Below, in pieces: positions 9,045 through 20,222 of a stretch of 64,000 bases of DNA. Position 1 is the first letter of the stretch; each line of letters starts with the position of its first letter. Both the position numbers and the translations under genes were made by a program. The DNA comes from Actinomycetospora lutea (GTDB lineage Bacteria > Actinomycetota > Actinomycetes > Mycobacteriales > Pseudonocardiaceae): the NCBI RefSeq assembly GCF_028737205.1, contig NZ_JAQZAL010000029.1:1-64000 (forward strand), written 5' to 3'. Below the pieces are notes generated by a model, which worked only from the letters and a program-made list of their open reading frames with translations, was not told the origin of the DNA and searched no databases.

Positions 9045-9379
9045 TGTCGACGACGGCGGCGGGAGCCGGTCCCACGGCTCCTGCCGGCGTCGACGACTTC
9101 GACGCCGACGGCCCGTACCGGATCTCCGGTTCGGTCTCGGTGCGTCCGGAGTCGTTCGGCGCCCTCGTGTACGACTTCCACACGCGGCGGCTGTCGTTCC
9201 TCAAGACGCGGCTCCTGGTCCGGGTCGTGGAGGCCCTCGCCGACCACCCCGACGTCCACGGCGCCCTCGAGGCTGCCGAGGTTCCCGCACCACAGCGGGA
9301 GCGGTACCTGAAGGCCCTGGCCGGCCTCGCGAAGGCGGGCACGATCCAGCCTCGCCCACAGGGGGAGACCACCACATGA
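9044..9379 (+). CDS. mftB: Mycofactocin RiPP chaperone MftB
   Basis: 111-aa PqqD-like RRE protein. MftB binds the MftA leader and delivers it to the radical SAM enzyme MftC. The conserved region reads PYRISGSVSVRPESFGALVYDF, followed by RRLSFLKTRLLVRVVEAL, matching the beta-sheet and helices of the fold. The start is ATG 9044, overlapping the mftA stop; an in-frame upstream GTG at 9029 lies inside mftA and is less likely. The C-terminus overlaps mftC by 4 nt (ATGA). Confidence 0.93.
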   Translation: MSTTAAGAGPTAPAGVDDFDADGPYRISGSVSVRPESFGALVYDFHTRRLSFLKTRLLVRVVEALADHPDVHGALEAAEVPAPQRERYLKALAGLAKAGTIQPRPQGETTT

Positions 9380-10632
9380 AGCTCGTCGAGCACTTCGTCG
9401 AAGGCCTGACCTCCCCGATCTGCCTGACCTGGGAGCTCACCTACGCCTGCAACCTGTCCTGCGTGCACTGCCTGTCCAGCTCGGGACGGCGCGACCCGAA
9501 CGAGCTGTCGACCGAGGAGTGCAAGGCCGTCATCGACGAGCTGCAGCGCATGCAGGTCTTCTACGTCAACATCGGCGGCGGCGAGCCGACGGTCCGCAGT
9601 GACTTCTGGGAGCTGCTGGACTACGCGATCGCCCACGACGTCGGCGTCAAGTTCTCCACCAACGGGGTCAAGCTCGACAAGGCGCGGGCCGCGCAGCTCG
9701 CGGCCACCGACTACGTCGACGTCCAGATCTCCCTCGACGGCGCGACGGCCGAGGTGAACGACCACGTCCGCGGCCCCGGGTCCTACGACACCGCGATCCG
9801 CGCGATGGAGAACCTGTACGAGGCGGGCTTCGGGCAGTTCAAGATCAGCGTGGTGGTGACGCGCCACAACGTCGACCAGCTCGACGCCTTCAAGGCCATC
9901 GCCGACCGCTACGGCGCCCAGCTGCGGATCACCCGGTTCCGCCCCTCGGGCCGCGGCGCCGACTCGTGGGACGAGCTGCACCCCACCCGCGAGCAGCAGC
10001 GCCAGCTCTACGACTGGCTCGTCGCGCGCGGGGAGGACGTCCTCACCGGCGACTCGTTCTTCCACCTCTCCGCCTTCGGGGAGGAGCTGCCGGGCCTCAA
10101 CCTCTGCGGCGCCGGCCGCGTGGTGTGCCTGATCGACCCGGTCGGCGACGTCTACGCCTGCCCGTTCGCGATCCACGACCAGTTCCTGGCCGGCAACGTC
10201 CGGTCCGAGGGCGGGTTCAAGACCGTGTGGCAGGAGAGCGAGCTGTTCGCCGAGCTGCGCGGGCCGCAGTCGGGCGGGGCGTGCACGAAGTGCTCGCACT
10301 ACGACGCCTGCCAGGGCGGCTGCATGGCGGCGAAGTTCTTCACCGGCCTGCCGCTCGACGGCCCCGACCCCGAGTGCGTGCTCGGCAACGGGGAGCGCGA
10401 GCTGGCCAAGCTGGAGATGGACACCGTCATCCCCAAGCCCTCGCTGGACCACTCGCACCGGACGACGCGAGGCCCGCGCCGGGACGCGGGAGACGGAGCG
10501 CAGCCGAGCTCGACCGGTGGCAGCGGCCCGGTGCCGCTGACGCTCTCGGTGCGGCGACCCGACCGCGCCTGTGACTCCGACCCCCTCGCCGGCGAGGGCA
10601 CGCGCCTGCCCGCCGGCATCCGGGTCGGCTGA
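9376..10632 (+). CDS. mftC: Mycofactocin radical SAM maturase MftC
   Basis: 418-aa radical SAM/SPASM enzyme. The SAM cluster motif is C25-x3-C29-x2-C32 (CNLSCVHC), and the C-terminal SPASM cysteines appear in LCGAGRVVC, YACPF, CTKCSHYDACQGGC and PECVLG. MftC oxidatively decarboxylates the C-terminal Tyr of MftA and then forms the Val-Tyr crosslink. The conserved core ends near DHSHR (about residue 360). It is followed by a long tail in which a repeat-derived, Gly/Ser/Arg-rich segment (about 10465-10540) separates DHSHR from the PLTLSVRRP and CDSDPLAGEG elements. The usual next genes, mftD-mftE-mftF, do not follow. Confidence 0.95.
   Translation: MKLVEHFVEGLTSPICLTWELTYACNLSCVHCLSSSGRRDPNELSTEECKAVIDELQRMQVFYVNIGGGEPTVRSDFWELLDYAIAHDVGVKFSTNGVKLDKARAAQLAATDYVDVQISLDGATAEVNDHVRGPGSYDTAIRAMENLYEAGFGQFKISVVVTRHNVDQLDAFKAIADRYGAQLRITRFRPSGRGADSWDELHPTREQQRQLYDWLVARGEDVLTGDSFFHLSAFGEELPGLNLCGAGRVVCLIDPVGDVYACPFAIHDQFLAGNVRSEGGFKTVWQESELFAELRGPQSGGACTKCSHYDACQGGCMAAKFFTGLPLDGPDPECVLGNGERELAKLEMDTVIPKPSLDHSHRTTRGPRRDAGDGAQPSSTGGSGPVPLTLSVRRPDRACDSDPLAGEGTRLPAGIRVG
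10488..10514 (+). repeat. Interspersed coding repeat, copy A (in mftC tail)
   Basis: 27 bp that match the reverse complement of 20248-20274 (start of cbbY) at 26 of 27 positions, counted by eye. It lies in frame in the unconserved tail of MftC. Confidence 0.75.
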
Positions 10633-10637
10633 ACCTC

Positions 10638-10672
10638 CCCCGGCGCCGCGGGCGATCCTCGCGGCGCCGGGG
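10638..10672 (+). terminator. Hairpin terminator after mftC
   Basis: Two complementary 13-base GC-only arms around a 9-base loop, starting six bases after the mftC stop. There is no U-tract, as is common in high-GC actinobacteria. It suggests the mftABC transcript ends here rather than running into the hydrolase gene. Confidence 0.7.
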
Positions 10673-10741
10673 TGAGCTCTGCCCGTACGCAGTTCCCGCA
10701 CGGTCGGTCCCCGGGGTTCCACGAGGCGCGACGCTCCTCGC

Positions 10742-11575
10742 ATGGCGACGATCGCGGTGAACGGCACGACGCTGTACCACGAGCTGCGCGGGGAGGGCCC
10801 GCCCGTCGTGTTCGTCTCCGGCGCCCCGGGCGACGCGGGGTTCTGGGAGGAGATCGGGGATCTCCTCGCCGACCAGTTCACCGTGCTGAGCTACGACCGG
10901 CGGGGCACGTCACGCAGCCCGCGACCGGCGGACCGGACCACGACGACGATCGACGAGCAGGCCGACGACCTCGCGGCGCTGCTCGAGGCGCTCGACCTCG
11001 TCCCCGCCGTGGGGTACGGGCACAGCGGCGGCGGGCTGATCCTGACCAGCCTCGCCCTGCGTCGTCCCGAGGTGCTGCGGGGCGCGGTCTTCCACGAGCC
11101 CGCCTTCCTCACGGTGACCCCGGCCGGACGGGCGGCCATCGAGGGGCTGCAGGAGATCGTGGCCGACGCCGTGCCGCGCGGCGGACTCCGGCTGGCGATG
11201 GAGCTGTTCCTGCGGTGGGCCGACGGGGACGACGTCTACGAGGCCTTCGACCCCGCGTTCCGGGAGCGCATGCTCGACGACGGTGAGGTCGCCCTCACGG
11301 AGATGGAGCCGCTGCTGGGCTACCTGCCCACGCCCGACCAGCTCGCGCGGATCACCGTGCCGAGCGTCGTGCTGGCCGGCGCCGACAACCGCGACCCGGA
11401 CGCGCGCCTGCACTGCCTCTACGGGGCGGCGCAATGGGCGGCGGTCGGTCTCGGTGCCCCGCTCGTGGAGACGCCCGGCGCCCACCTCCCGTCGGCGACC
11501 CACCTCCACGAGTACGCCGAGATCGTGCGCCCGATCCTGACGCGGCTCGCGGCGTCGGCGCCGGTGGAGGCCTGA
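10742..11575 (+). CDS. Alpha/beta-fold hydrolase
   Basis: 277-aa alpha/beta hydrolase without signal peptide. The nucleophile elbow is GHSGGG with Ser95; the acid is probably Asp in LAGADNRDPD (about 220) and the base His in TPGAHLPS (about 249). The N-terminal pattern MATIAVNGTTLYHELRGEGPPVVFVSG with YDRRGTSRS is usual for small-molecule esterase/lyase-like hydrolases. The substrate is unknown. It follows the mftC terminator hairpin, so it is probably transcribed on its own. Confidence 0.85.
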   Translation: MATIAVNGTTLYHELRGEGPPVVFVSGAPGDAGFWEEIGDLLADQFTVLSYDRRGTSRSPRPADRTTTTIDEQADDLAALLEALDLVPAVGYGHSGGGLILTSLALRRPEVLRGAVFHEPAFLTVTPAGRAAIEGLQEIVADAVPRGGLRLAMELFLRWADGDDVYEAFDPAFRERMLDDGEVALTEMEPLLGYLPTPDQLARITVPSVVLAGADNRDPDARLHCLYGAAQWAAVGLGAPLVETPGAHLPSATHLHEYAEIVRPILTRLAASAPVEA

Positions 11576-11677
11576 GTAGCGCAACGCACTCATGCGATCG
11601 CCACGCGTGAGCGGTCCGGATGACGTCACTTGCCGCCCCGACCTGATCCGTTTCCATGATCAGCAAGTTGGATCGGT

Positions 11678-11986
11678 ATGACCGCGACACCGGACGCGAC
11701 GCCGGAGCCGATGGCCGCCCTGCCCCTGCTGGCCGAGGCCGGCGTCAGCGTCTACTGGGTCCCGCTCGAGGGACGGACCGCGTGGGTCGCGGACGCCGCC
11801 ACCCGCCAGGTGTGGGTCTCGCGCACCGTGCCGCGCGAGGCGCTCCTCGGCTGCCTCATCGAGGCGCTCCGGGTCCTCGACGAGGAGACGTCCGCGCCGG
11901 GCCTGAGGTTGGTCCACTCCGCCGATCGCGTCGCCGAGGGCTCCGGCCGACCGTCCCCGATCCTGGCCGTGGTCGACGAGGGCTAG
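11678..11986 (+). CDS. Hypothetical protein
   Basis: 102-aa protein I do not recognise. It has no signal peptide or membrane segment, and contains a mixed alpha/beta-like stretch (VSVYWVPLEGRTAWVADAATRQVWVS, then REALLGCLIEALRVLDEE). The codon pattern is that of a real gene. ATG 11678 lies after a region containing TGATCCG and TGATCAG half-repeats that could be regulatory. It converges on the small membrane protein gene, leaving a 3-bp gap. Confidence 0.6.
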   Translation: MTATPDATPEPMAALPLLAEAGVSVYWVPLEGRTAWVADAATRQVWVSRTVPREALLGCLIEALRVLDEETSAPGLRLVHSADRVAEGSGRPSPILAVVDEG

Positions 11987-11989
11987 GGC

Positions 11990-12292
11990 TCAGTCCGACG
12001 AGCTGCTCGACGAGGAGCCGGAGTCGCTCGACGACCGCGAGTCGATCGACGACGAGCCTGAGTCGGACCAGCCGCCGTGATCGTGGTGGTGTACCCCGGG
12101 ATCCGTGGCGCCGCCGGCCCGCCGCCGCGACCCGGCCCGGCTGCGGACCAGGGTGATGACGGCGAGCACCGTCAGCATCGAGGCCACCGCGAGCGCGAGC
12201 ACGGCGCCGAGGAGGGCGCCGAGCGGGTCGTTCGTCGCGAGGACCGTGACGAGGACGAGTCGTCCGGCGCCGGTCTCCCCCCTCGCGTCCAC
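11990..12292 (-). CDS. Small membrane protein with Ser/Asp-rich tail
   Basis: Predicted 100-aa protein starting at GTG 12292. A single hydrophobic segment (LGALLGAVLALAVASMLTVLAVITLV, about residues 23-48) is followed by an Arg-rich stop-transfer patch, a HHHDH cluster and a low-complexity Ser/Asp tail ending in a run of seven Ser and an Asp. No family recognised. Its promoter region would be shared with the divergent aldolase gene. The start is uncertain because no ATG is available upstream of the hydrophobic segment, and low complexity makes the coding call moderate. Confidence 0.45.
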   Translation of the reverse strand: MDARGETGAGRLVLVTVLATNDPLGALLGAVLALAVASMLTVLAVITLVRSRAGSRRRAGGATDPGVHHHDHGGWSDSGSSSIDSRSSSDSGSSSSSSSD

Positions 12293-12325
12293 CGCGCAGG
12301 GGACGTCCGGGCGGCGGCGCGTCCC

Positions 12326-12353
12326 TAGCGTCGGTCGGGACCGCCGAGGGAGG
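12326..12353 (+). promoter_or_regulatory. fba promoter -10 box and ribosome binding site
   Basis: TAGCGT at 12326-12331 followed by GAGGGAGG at 12346-12353, five bases before GTG 12359. The ribosome site decides the GTG start of fba over the internal GTG at 12425. Confidence 0.5.
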
Positions 12354-12358
12354 CCGCC

Positions 12359-13402
12359 GTGACCACGACCGCCGTGACGACGACCAGCACGACCAGCCCG
12401 ACCAGCCCGACCACCACGTCCACCGTGACCGACGAGCTGCGCGCCACCGCCGCGCGGCTCGTCGCCGGGGGCCGCGGCATCCTCGCCGCCGACGAGAGCC
12501 CGAGGACCATGTCGCGGCGCCTCGAGGAGGCCGGGGTCGCGCCCACCGAGGAGCAGCGCCGGGCCTACCGCGAGCTGCTGCTGACCGGCGAGGACCTCGC
12601 GGCGGGCGTCAGTGGCGTCATCCTCTGCGACGAGACGCTGCGCCAGCACCTCGCCGACGGCCGCCCGTTCCCCGCTGCGCTCGCGGACGCCGGGATCCAG
12701 ACCGGCATCAAGGTCGACACCGGCACGGTGCCCCTCGAGGGCGGCGAGGACGGCGAGACGCTGACCGAGGGTCTCGACGGACTCGCCGACCGGGTCGCGG
12801 AGTACGTCGAGCTCGGCGCCGAGTTCGCGAAGTGGCGCGCCGTGCTGCACCTCGGCGCCGGCCGTCCCTCGAGCCTCGCCCTCGAGGCGAACGCCGACGC
12901 GCTCGCCGCCTACGCCCGCACCTGCCAGGACGGCGGGCTCGTGCCGATCGTCGAGCCCGAGATCCTCAGCGCCGGCGGGCACCGCATCGAGGTCTGCGCC
13001 GCCGCGACCGCGCGGACCCTCGCCACCCTGTGCCGCGCCCTGGACCGGGCGGGCGTCGACCCGGCCGCCATGGTGCTCAAGCCGAACATGGTGACCGCGG
13101 GCGAGGGCGCGCGGCAGACCGCCGGGCCCGCCGAGGTCGCGCGCGCCACCGTCGACACCCTGCGCGCGACGGTGCCCGACGAGCTCGCCGGCGTCGCATT
13201 CCTCTCCGGCGGCCAGCCCTCGGTGATCGCCGCGGCGAACCTCGCCGCGATCCGCCGCCGCGGCGGGCCGTGGCCGCTGACGTTCTCGTTCGGCCGGGCG
13301 CTCGTGTCGCCGGCGCTGCTCGCCTGGCGCGGCGACCCGGCCGCGGCCGGCGCGGGTCGCGAGGCGCTGCGCCGCGAGGTGGACCGGGCCGTCGCGGCCT
13401 GA
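12359..13402 (+). CDS. fba: Class I fructose-bisphosphate aldolase
   Basis: 347-aa class I (Schiff-base) aldolase. It cleaves or forms fructose-1,6-bisphosphate, and in the Calvin cycle also sedoheptulose bisphosphate. Recognisable elements are GRGILAADESPRTMSRRL near residue 40, GIKVDTGTVPL, the AKWRAVL stretch, VPIVEPEIL, MVLKPNMVTAG with the Schiff-base lysine, and FLSGGQPS, all standard for the animal/plant-type enzyme. An unusual Thr/Ser-rich leader of about 23 residues precedes the enzyme fold. It heads the Calvin-cycle island and converges on cbbR, with a 4-bp gap. Confidence 0.93.
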   Translation: MTTTAVTTTSTTSPTSPTTTSTVTDELRATAARLVAGGRGILAADESPRTMSRRLEEAGVAPTEEQRRAYRELLLTGEDLAAGVSGVILCDETLRQHLADGRPFPAALADAGIQTGIKVDTGTVPLEGGEDGETLTEGLDGLADRVAEYVELGAEFAKWRAVLHLGAGRPSSLALEANADALAAYARTCQDGGLVPIVEPEILSAGGHRIEVCAAATARTLATLCRALDRAGVDPAAMVLKPNMVTAGEGARQTAGPAEVARATVDTLRATVPDELAGVAFLSGGQPSVIAAANLAAIRRRGGPWPLTFSFGRALVSPALLAWRGDPAAAGAGREALRREVDRAVAA

Positions 13403-13406
13403 GGGA

Positions 13407-14282
13407 CTACGCCCGACGCCAGCCGAGCTCCTCGTCCGCCAGCAGGTGGCGGACGAGGAGCTCGGTGCTGGCCGTCGCGTCCGGGTGGGTCACGACGTGC
13501 CACGGACGCGAGATCGGGACGCCGGGCACCGTCAGCTCGACCAGCGATCCCTCGGTGAGCTGGCGCGCGACGCCCTCGCGCGCCACCAGCGTCACCCCCA
13601 GCCCGGCGCGCGCCGCGGCGATCGTGGCGCCGTGCGACCCGAGCACCATGCGCGGCGGCTCGTCGGGCAGGTCCGCGAGCAGCGCGGTGAGCGTCGCGCG
13701 GATGCCCGAGCCGGTCTCGCGCAGCAGCCAGGTCGCGGTGGCCGGGTCGAAGCCGTCGGCCGCCTCGGGGGCGCCGACGACGGTGAGGGTGTTCTCGCGG
13801 CGGGCGCGGACGTGCGCGTCGACGTCGCCCGGCGGGCTCCCGGCGACGACGACGTCGAGCTCGTGGTGGCGCAGCATCGCCCAGACCGCGGCGCTGGGGG
13901 AGACCTCGACCCCGACGCCGACGTGTGGGTGGCGGGCGCGGAACGAGGCGAGCAGGGCGGGCAGGAGGTGCTCGCCGGCCGTGGTGACCGCGCCGAGGCG
14001 CACGTGGCCATGCTCGGGGTCGGCCTCGCCGCGCGCGGCGGTCGTGGCCTCGTCGAGCAGGCCGAGGATGCGGCGGGCGTAGTCGGCGTAGCGGGCGCCG
14101 GCGGCCGTGAGGCGCACGCCGCGGCCCTCCTTCTCCAGGAGCGCGACGCCCACCTCGTCGGCGAGTGCGCGCACGGCGGCCGACACGGTGGACTCGGTGA
14201 CCACGAGCGCCGCGGCCGCCCCGCGCACCGACCCCTGGTCGGCGAGCGCGACGAACGCCCGCAGGCGCGCGGTGGTGGTCAC
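13407..14282 (-). CDS. cbbR: LysR-type regulator, probable CbbR
   Basis: 291-aa LysR regulator. The N-terminal winged helix is LRAFVALADQGSVRGAAAALVVTESTVSAAVRALADEVGVALLEKEGRGVRLT (residues about 7-60), followed by a periplasmic-binding-like effector domain. CbbR controls Calvin-cycle genes in response to metabolites such as RuBP or PEP. The CbbR call rests on position between fba and cbbXSL, and a different LysR cannot be excluded. Its direction is the same as cbbXSL, but it lies downstream of them across a palindrome. A TAGGTT box lies 6 nt before GTG 14282, suggesting its own leaderless transcript. Confidence 0.8.
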   Translation of the reverse strand: MTTTARLRAFVALADQGSVRGAAAALVVTESTVSAAVRALADEVGVALLEKEGRGVRLTAAGARYADYARRILGLLDEATTAARGEADPEHGHVRLGAVTTAGEHLLPALLASFRARHPHVGVGVEVSPSAAVWAMLRHHELDVVVAGSPPGDVDAHVRARRENTLTVVGAPEAADGFDPATATWLLRETGSGIRATLTALLADLPDEPPRMVLGSHGATIAAARAGLGVTLVAREGVARQLTEGSLVELTVPGVPISRPWHVVTHPDATASTELLVRHLLADEELGWRRA

Positions 14283-14294
14283 GCGCCGAACCTA

Positions 14295-14336
14295 TGTGAG
14301 CGAACTTCGGGGCTATAGCACCGAAGTTCGCTCACA
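14295..14336. repeat. 42-bp near-perfect palindrome, copy 1
   Basis: The two 21-base halves are complementary except at one base pair. The centre is CTATAG. It lies between the cbbX stop and the cbbR promoter and may terminate the cbb transcript. An almost identical copy is at 58664-58705; related inverted repeats are at 34288-34327 and 63260-63299. Confidence 0.85.
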
Positions 14337-14342
14337 GAGGGG

Positions 14343-15335
14343 TCAGCTCCGGTGGCCACCGGCGAAGACGCGGCTGGCGCGCAGGTCGGCGGCCTCGAGG
14401 GTGGTGACGTCGGCGAGGCCGATCGAGCCCCCGCCCTCGGCGAGCCGGCGGGCCTGGCGCATGCGGGCGCGGTCGAGCGCGTTGCGCACGCTGCGGGCCC
14501 CCGCGAACCACTCCTGCTCGCGGCGCAGCGCCAGGTACTCGCGCAGCGCGGTGTGCGCCTCGGGCGAGAACGCCAGCCCCTGCTCGGCGACCATGCCCTC
14601 GGCGATGGTCACCAGCTCGTCGGCGCTGAAGTCCGGGAAGTCGACGTGGTGCGCGATCCGGCTCTGCATCCCCGGGTTGGCCTCGAAGAACGTGGCCATC
14701 CGGTCGGCGTAACCGGCGAGCACCACGACGAGGTCGTCGCGGTTCTCCTCCATCGCCTGCAGGAGGATCTCGATGGCCTCGCCGCCGTAGTCGCGCTCGT
14801 TGCCGGGCCGGTGCAGGTAGTACGCCTCGTCGACGAACAGCACGCCACCCCGCGCCTTGCCGACGATCTCCTTGGTCTTCGGCGCAGTGTGCCCGACGTA
14901 CTGGCCGACGAGGTCGTCGCGGGTCGCGGTGACCAGGTGGCCGCGCCGCAGGTAACCGAGGCCCTTGAGCAGGTCCCCGATGCGCTGCGCCACGGTCGTC
15001 TTGCCGGTGCCCGGGTTGCCGGTGAAGCACATGTGCAGGGTCGGGCGGTCGGTGGCGACGCCGAAGCGCTCGCGGATCCGGTCGACCACCAGCAGCGCCG
15101 CGAGCTCGCGCAGCCGCTCCTTCACCGGCGCGAGCCCCACCAGCTCCCGGTCGAGGGCGTCGAGGACGTCGTCGACACCGGCCTCGCTGCGCACGGCGTC
15201 GAGGTCGACGACGGCGTCGGGGGCCAGCGTCGTGTCGGGCTCCTCCGCGGCCGGGGTCTCCGGCTCCGCGACGGACGGACGGGAGGCCCGCCCGCCCGTC
15301 GCGAAGGAGACCCGCCCGTTGTCAGTGCCGGCCAT
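14343..15335 (-). CDS. cbbX: Red-type RuBisCO activase CbbX
   Basis: 330-aa AAA+ protein. Walker [10 protein letters not shown] is at residues 106-114, Walker B is [11 protein letters not shown], and [11 protein letters not shown] plus [12 protein letters not shown] give sensor regions. CbbX removes inhibitory sugar phosphates from red-type form I RuBisCO by pulling on the large-subunit C-terminus. The first 45 residues are a low-complexity acidic leader not needed for the fold. It overlaps cbbS by 14 nt and is the last gene of the leftward cbbL-cbbS-cbbX set. Presence of CbbX agrees with the red-type sequence of CbbL. Confidence 0.95.
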   Translation of the reverse strand: MAGTDNGRVSFATGGRASRPSVAEPETPAAEEPDTTLAPDAVVDLDAVRSEAGVDDVLDALDRELVGLAPVKERLRELAALLVVDRIRERFGVATDRPTLHMCFTGNPGTGKTTVAQRIGDLLKGLGYLRRGHLVTATRDDLVGQYVGHTAPKTKEIVGKARGGVLFVDEAYYLHRPGNERDYGGEAIEILLQAMEENRDDLVVVLAGYADRMATFFEANPGMQSRIAHHVDFPDFSADELVTIAEGMVAEQGLAFSPEAHTALREYLALRREQEWFAGARSVRNALDRARMRQARRLAEGGGSIGLADVTTLEAADLRASRVFAGGHRS

Positions 15336-15792
15336 TCCCGTTCCCGTTCCCGCGGGTCGACGGCCCCGCGGACGCGCCGTAGCGCGAGCCCGCGGGCCGC
15401 TCGGTGGCGTAGGAGTGGATCGAGTAGTTGATGCGCCGGTCGACGCCCTCCTGGCGGTCGAGGCGGAAGCCGGGCTCCTCGCTCGGCCGCTGCACCAGGA
15501 ACGACAGGGCGACGGTCTGGCGACCGAGGCTCGCGTCGTAGGCGTTGACGCGCACGTAGTGCTCGGGGTGCTCCTCGCGGCACGCGCGCACCTCGTCGAG
15601 CACCGCGGCGGGGTCGGCGAGGTCGAACAGCGGCAGGCCCCACATCTCCCAGTAGGTGTTGCGGGGGTGCGGGTCGTCGGTGAACTCCACCGAGCACGGC
15701 CATCCGTGCTCGAGTGCGTAGGCGATCTGCGCGGTGATCTCGTCGTCGGTCAGGTCGGGCAGGAACGAGAACGTCCCCTGGGTGATGCGCAC
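15322..15792 (-). CDS. cbbS: RuBisCO small subunit (red type)
   Basis: 156-aa form IC-type small subunit. Conserved features are [19 protein letters not shown] at the N-terminus, [23 protein letters not shown] in the core and YVRVNAYDA. The C-terminal extension ([19 protein letters not shown]) is the beta-hairpin that red-type enzymes use to build the L8S8 central barrel. The last dozen residues are Gly/Asn-rich. It lies 10 bp after cbbL and overlaps cbbX, a tight operon. Confidence 0.97.
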   Translation of the reverse strand: MRITQGTFSFLPDLTDDEITAQIAYALEHGWPCSVEFTDDPHPRNTYWEMWGLPLFDLADPAAVLDEVRACREEHPEHYVRVNAYDASLGRQTVALSFLVQRPSEEPGFRLDRQEGVDRRINYSIHSYATERPAGSRYGASAGPSTRGNGNGNGRH

Positions 15793-15802
15793 GGTGGCCT
15801 CC

Positions 15803-18488
<2,686 letters not shown>

Positions 18489-18492
<4 letters not shown>

Positions 18493-19151
18493 CGGAACAC
18501 CCCCTCGCGCAGCGCCGCCGCGACCGCCGCCGTCCGGTCGGGCACCGAGAGCTTGCGCAGCAGCGCGCGCACGTGGCTCTTCACCGTCTCGTCGCCGATG
18601 ACGAGCTCGGCGGCGATGGCGCGGTTGCTGTGCCCCGCGACGAGCAGCGCGAGGACCTCGCTCTCGCGCTGGGTGAGCCCGAGGTGCGCGCCGGGCCAGA
18701 ACTCGTCGCGCTCGAGGCGGGCCGCCGACGCCGCGGCGCGTCCGGCCATCGTCGCGTCGACGACCGTCGTCCCGGACGCGGCGAGCTCCAGGTGGCGCAC
18801 GAGCTCCTCGCCGCCGATGTGCTTGAGCAGGTAGCCGGCCGCCCCGGCGCGCAGGGCCTGGTAGAGGTACTGCTCGTCGTCGTACACGGAGAGCAGCACG
18901 ACCTTCTGGCCCGGCGCGCGCTCGGCCAGGCTGCGGCACAGGTCGAGGCCGCTGTCGCCGCGCAGGCGCACGTCGCACAGGACGATGTCCGGCGCCAGCG
19001 ACACCGCGACGTCGAGGGCCTCGCGGGCGCTGTTGGCGCTGCCCACCACCCGGACCCGCCCGGCGAACGGGGCGAGCATCGCCTTGAGCCCCGCGACCAC
19101 CATCTCGTGGTCGTCGACCAGGACCACGCGCAGCGGTGCGGTCCCCGTCAT
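18489..19151 (-). CDS. NarL/LuxR-type response regulator
   Basis: 220-aa response regulator. The receiver has VVLVDDHEMV and the phosphoacceptor D60 in PDIVLCDVRL, plus the conserved K in YLLKHIGGEEL. The LuxR DNA-binding domain is LTQRESEVLALLVAGHSNRAIAAELVIGDETVKSHVRALLRKL. ATG 19151 is chosen because a TAGGGT box lies exactly 7 nt upstream, the pattern of leaderless starts in this window. It is partner of the GAF kinase, coupled by a 4-nt overlap, and diverges from prk. Confidence 0.93.
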
Positions 19152-19158
19152 CTTGACC

Positions 19159-19164
19159 ACCCTA
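19159..19164 (-). promoter_or_regulatory. -10 box of the response-regulator gene (leaderless)
   Basis: TAGGGT on the minus strand with 7 nt to ATG 19151. Confidence 0.5.
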
Positions 19165-19236
19165 GGGACGCCCCGCGGTCCCGTCTCCCCCGTCGGACCC
19201 CCCGTGACGGGGGAGTCGCGCCGGGCGCGGGCTGCC

Positions 19237-19259
19237 TAGCGTCGCGGTCGAGGAAGGGA
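19237..19259 (+). promoter_or_regulatory. prk promoter -10 box and ribosome binding site
   Basis: TAGCGT at 19237-19242, then AGGAAGGGA at 19251-19259, six bases before GTG 19266. The -10 box is the same as in front of fba. Confidence 0.5.
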
Positions 19260-19265
19260 GACCTC

Positions 19266-20222
19266 GTGCCCGACAAGTCTCTGCGCATCCGGCGCGCCGG
19301 CGAGGCGCCGCCGTTCCGTCGACCGGTGATGCTCGCGATCGCGGGCGACAGCGCCGCCGGCAAGACGACGATGACCAAGGGTCTGGTGGAGGCCCTCGGG
19401 CCCGAGCGGTGCGTGTCGCTGTGCACCGACGACTACCACGCCTACGACCGGGAGGAGCGCAAGGAGCTGCCGTTCACCGCGCTCCACCCCGACTGCAACC
19501 ACCTCGAGATCATGGAGCAGCACCTGCAGCTGCTCGCGACGGGCTCGCCGGTGCTCAAGCCGGTCTACGACCACGGCACCGGGGAGCTCGTGCGCCCCGA
19601 GCTGGTCGAACCGGCCGAGTTCGTCATCGTCGAGGGGCTCTTCCCGCTGTGGAGCAAGCTCTCGCGGGCCTGCTTCGACGTCACCGTCTTCCTCGACCCG
19701 CCCGAGGAGATCCGCCGCGGGTGGAAGGTCGCGCGGGACACGAGCAAGCGCGGCTACACCGAGCAGAAGGTGCTCGCCGAGCTGGAGCGCCGCGAGCCCG
19801 AGTCCGAGGCGTACATCCGCCCGCAGCGGGCCAACGCCGACCTCGTGGTGCGGTTCGCGCCCATCGAGGGCCGGGACGACCCGCCGGACACGCCGCTGTC
19901 GGCGACGATGATGATGCGCCCGACCATCGACCACCCCGACCTCACCGAGGCGCTCCAGCCCGGGCTCTCGCGGGCGATGCACCTCAAGCTCGAGCGCGAC
20001 CCCGACGGCCGGCCCGTCGAGTCGCTGCACGTGCACGGGTACGTGCCGCGCGAGGAGAGCATCGCGGTGGAGAAGGCGATCTGGACCTCGCTGGGCTCGC
20101 CCGACACCGAGACCCCGGAGTGCCTCGGGCGCCTGAGTGGATCGTTGGGCGACGCGCGCAGCGAACCGCTCGCGATCGCCCAGCTGCTGCTGCTCTACCA
20201 CCTGATGGAGGCGGCGCGGTGA
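19266..20222 (+). CDS. prk: Phosphoribulokinase
   Basis: 318-aa P-loop kinase that phosphorylates ribulose-5-phosphate to RuBP. The Walker A motif is GDSAAGKTT (about residues 28-36); CTDDYHAYDREERK and ALHPDCNHLEIMEQHL are the ribulose-5-phosphate contacting segments, and VIVEGLFPLW is Walker B-like. The C-terminal VHGYVPREES and the extension after it are typical of bacterial/archaeal-like actinobacterial enzymes. GTG 19266 is supported by AGGAAGGGA. It diverges from the response regulator and is coupled to cbbY by a GTGA overlap. Confidence 0.96.
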   Translation: MPDKSLRIRRAGEAPPFRRPVMLAIAGDSAAGKTTMTKGLVEALGPERCVSLCTDDYHAYDREERKELPFTALHPDCNHLEIMEQHLQLLATGSPVLKPVYDHGTGELVRPELVEPAEFVIVEGLFPLWSKLSRACFDVTVFLDPPEEIRRGWKVARDTSKRGYTEQKVLAELERREPESEAYIRPQRANADLVVRFAPIEGRDDPPDTPLSATMMMRPTIDHPDLTEALQPGLSRAMHLKLERDPDGRPVESLHVHGYVPREESIAVEKAIWTSLGSPDTETPECLGRLSGSLGDARSEPLAIAQLLLLYHLMEAAR

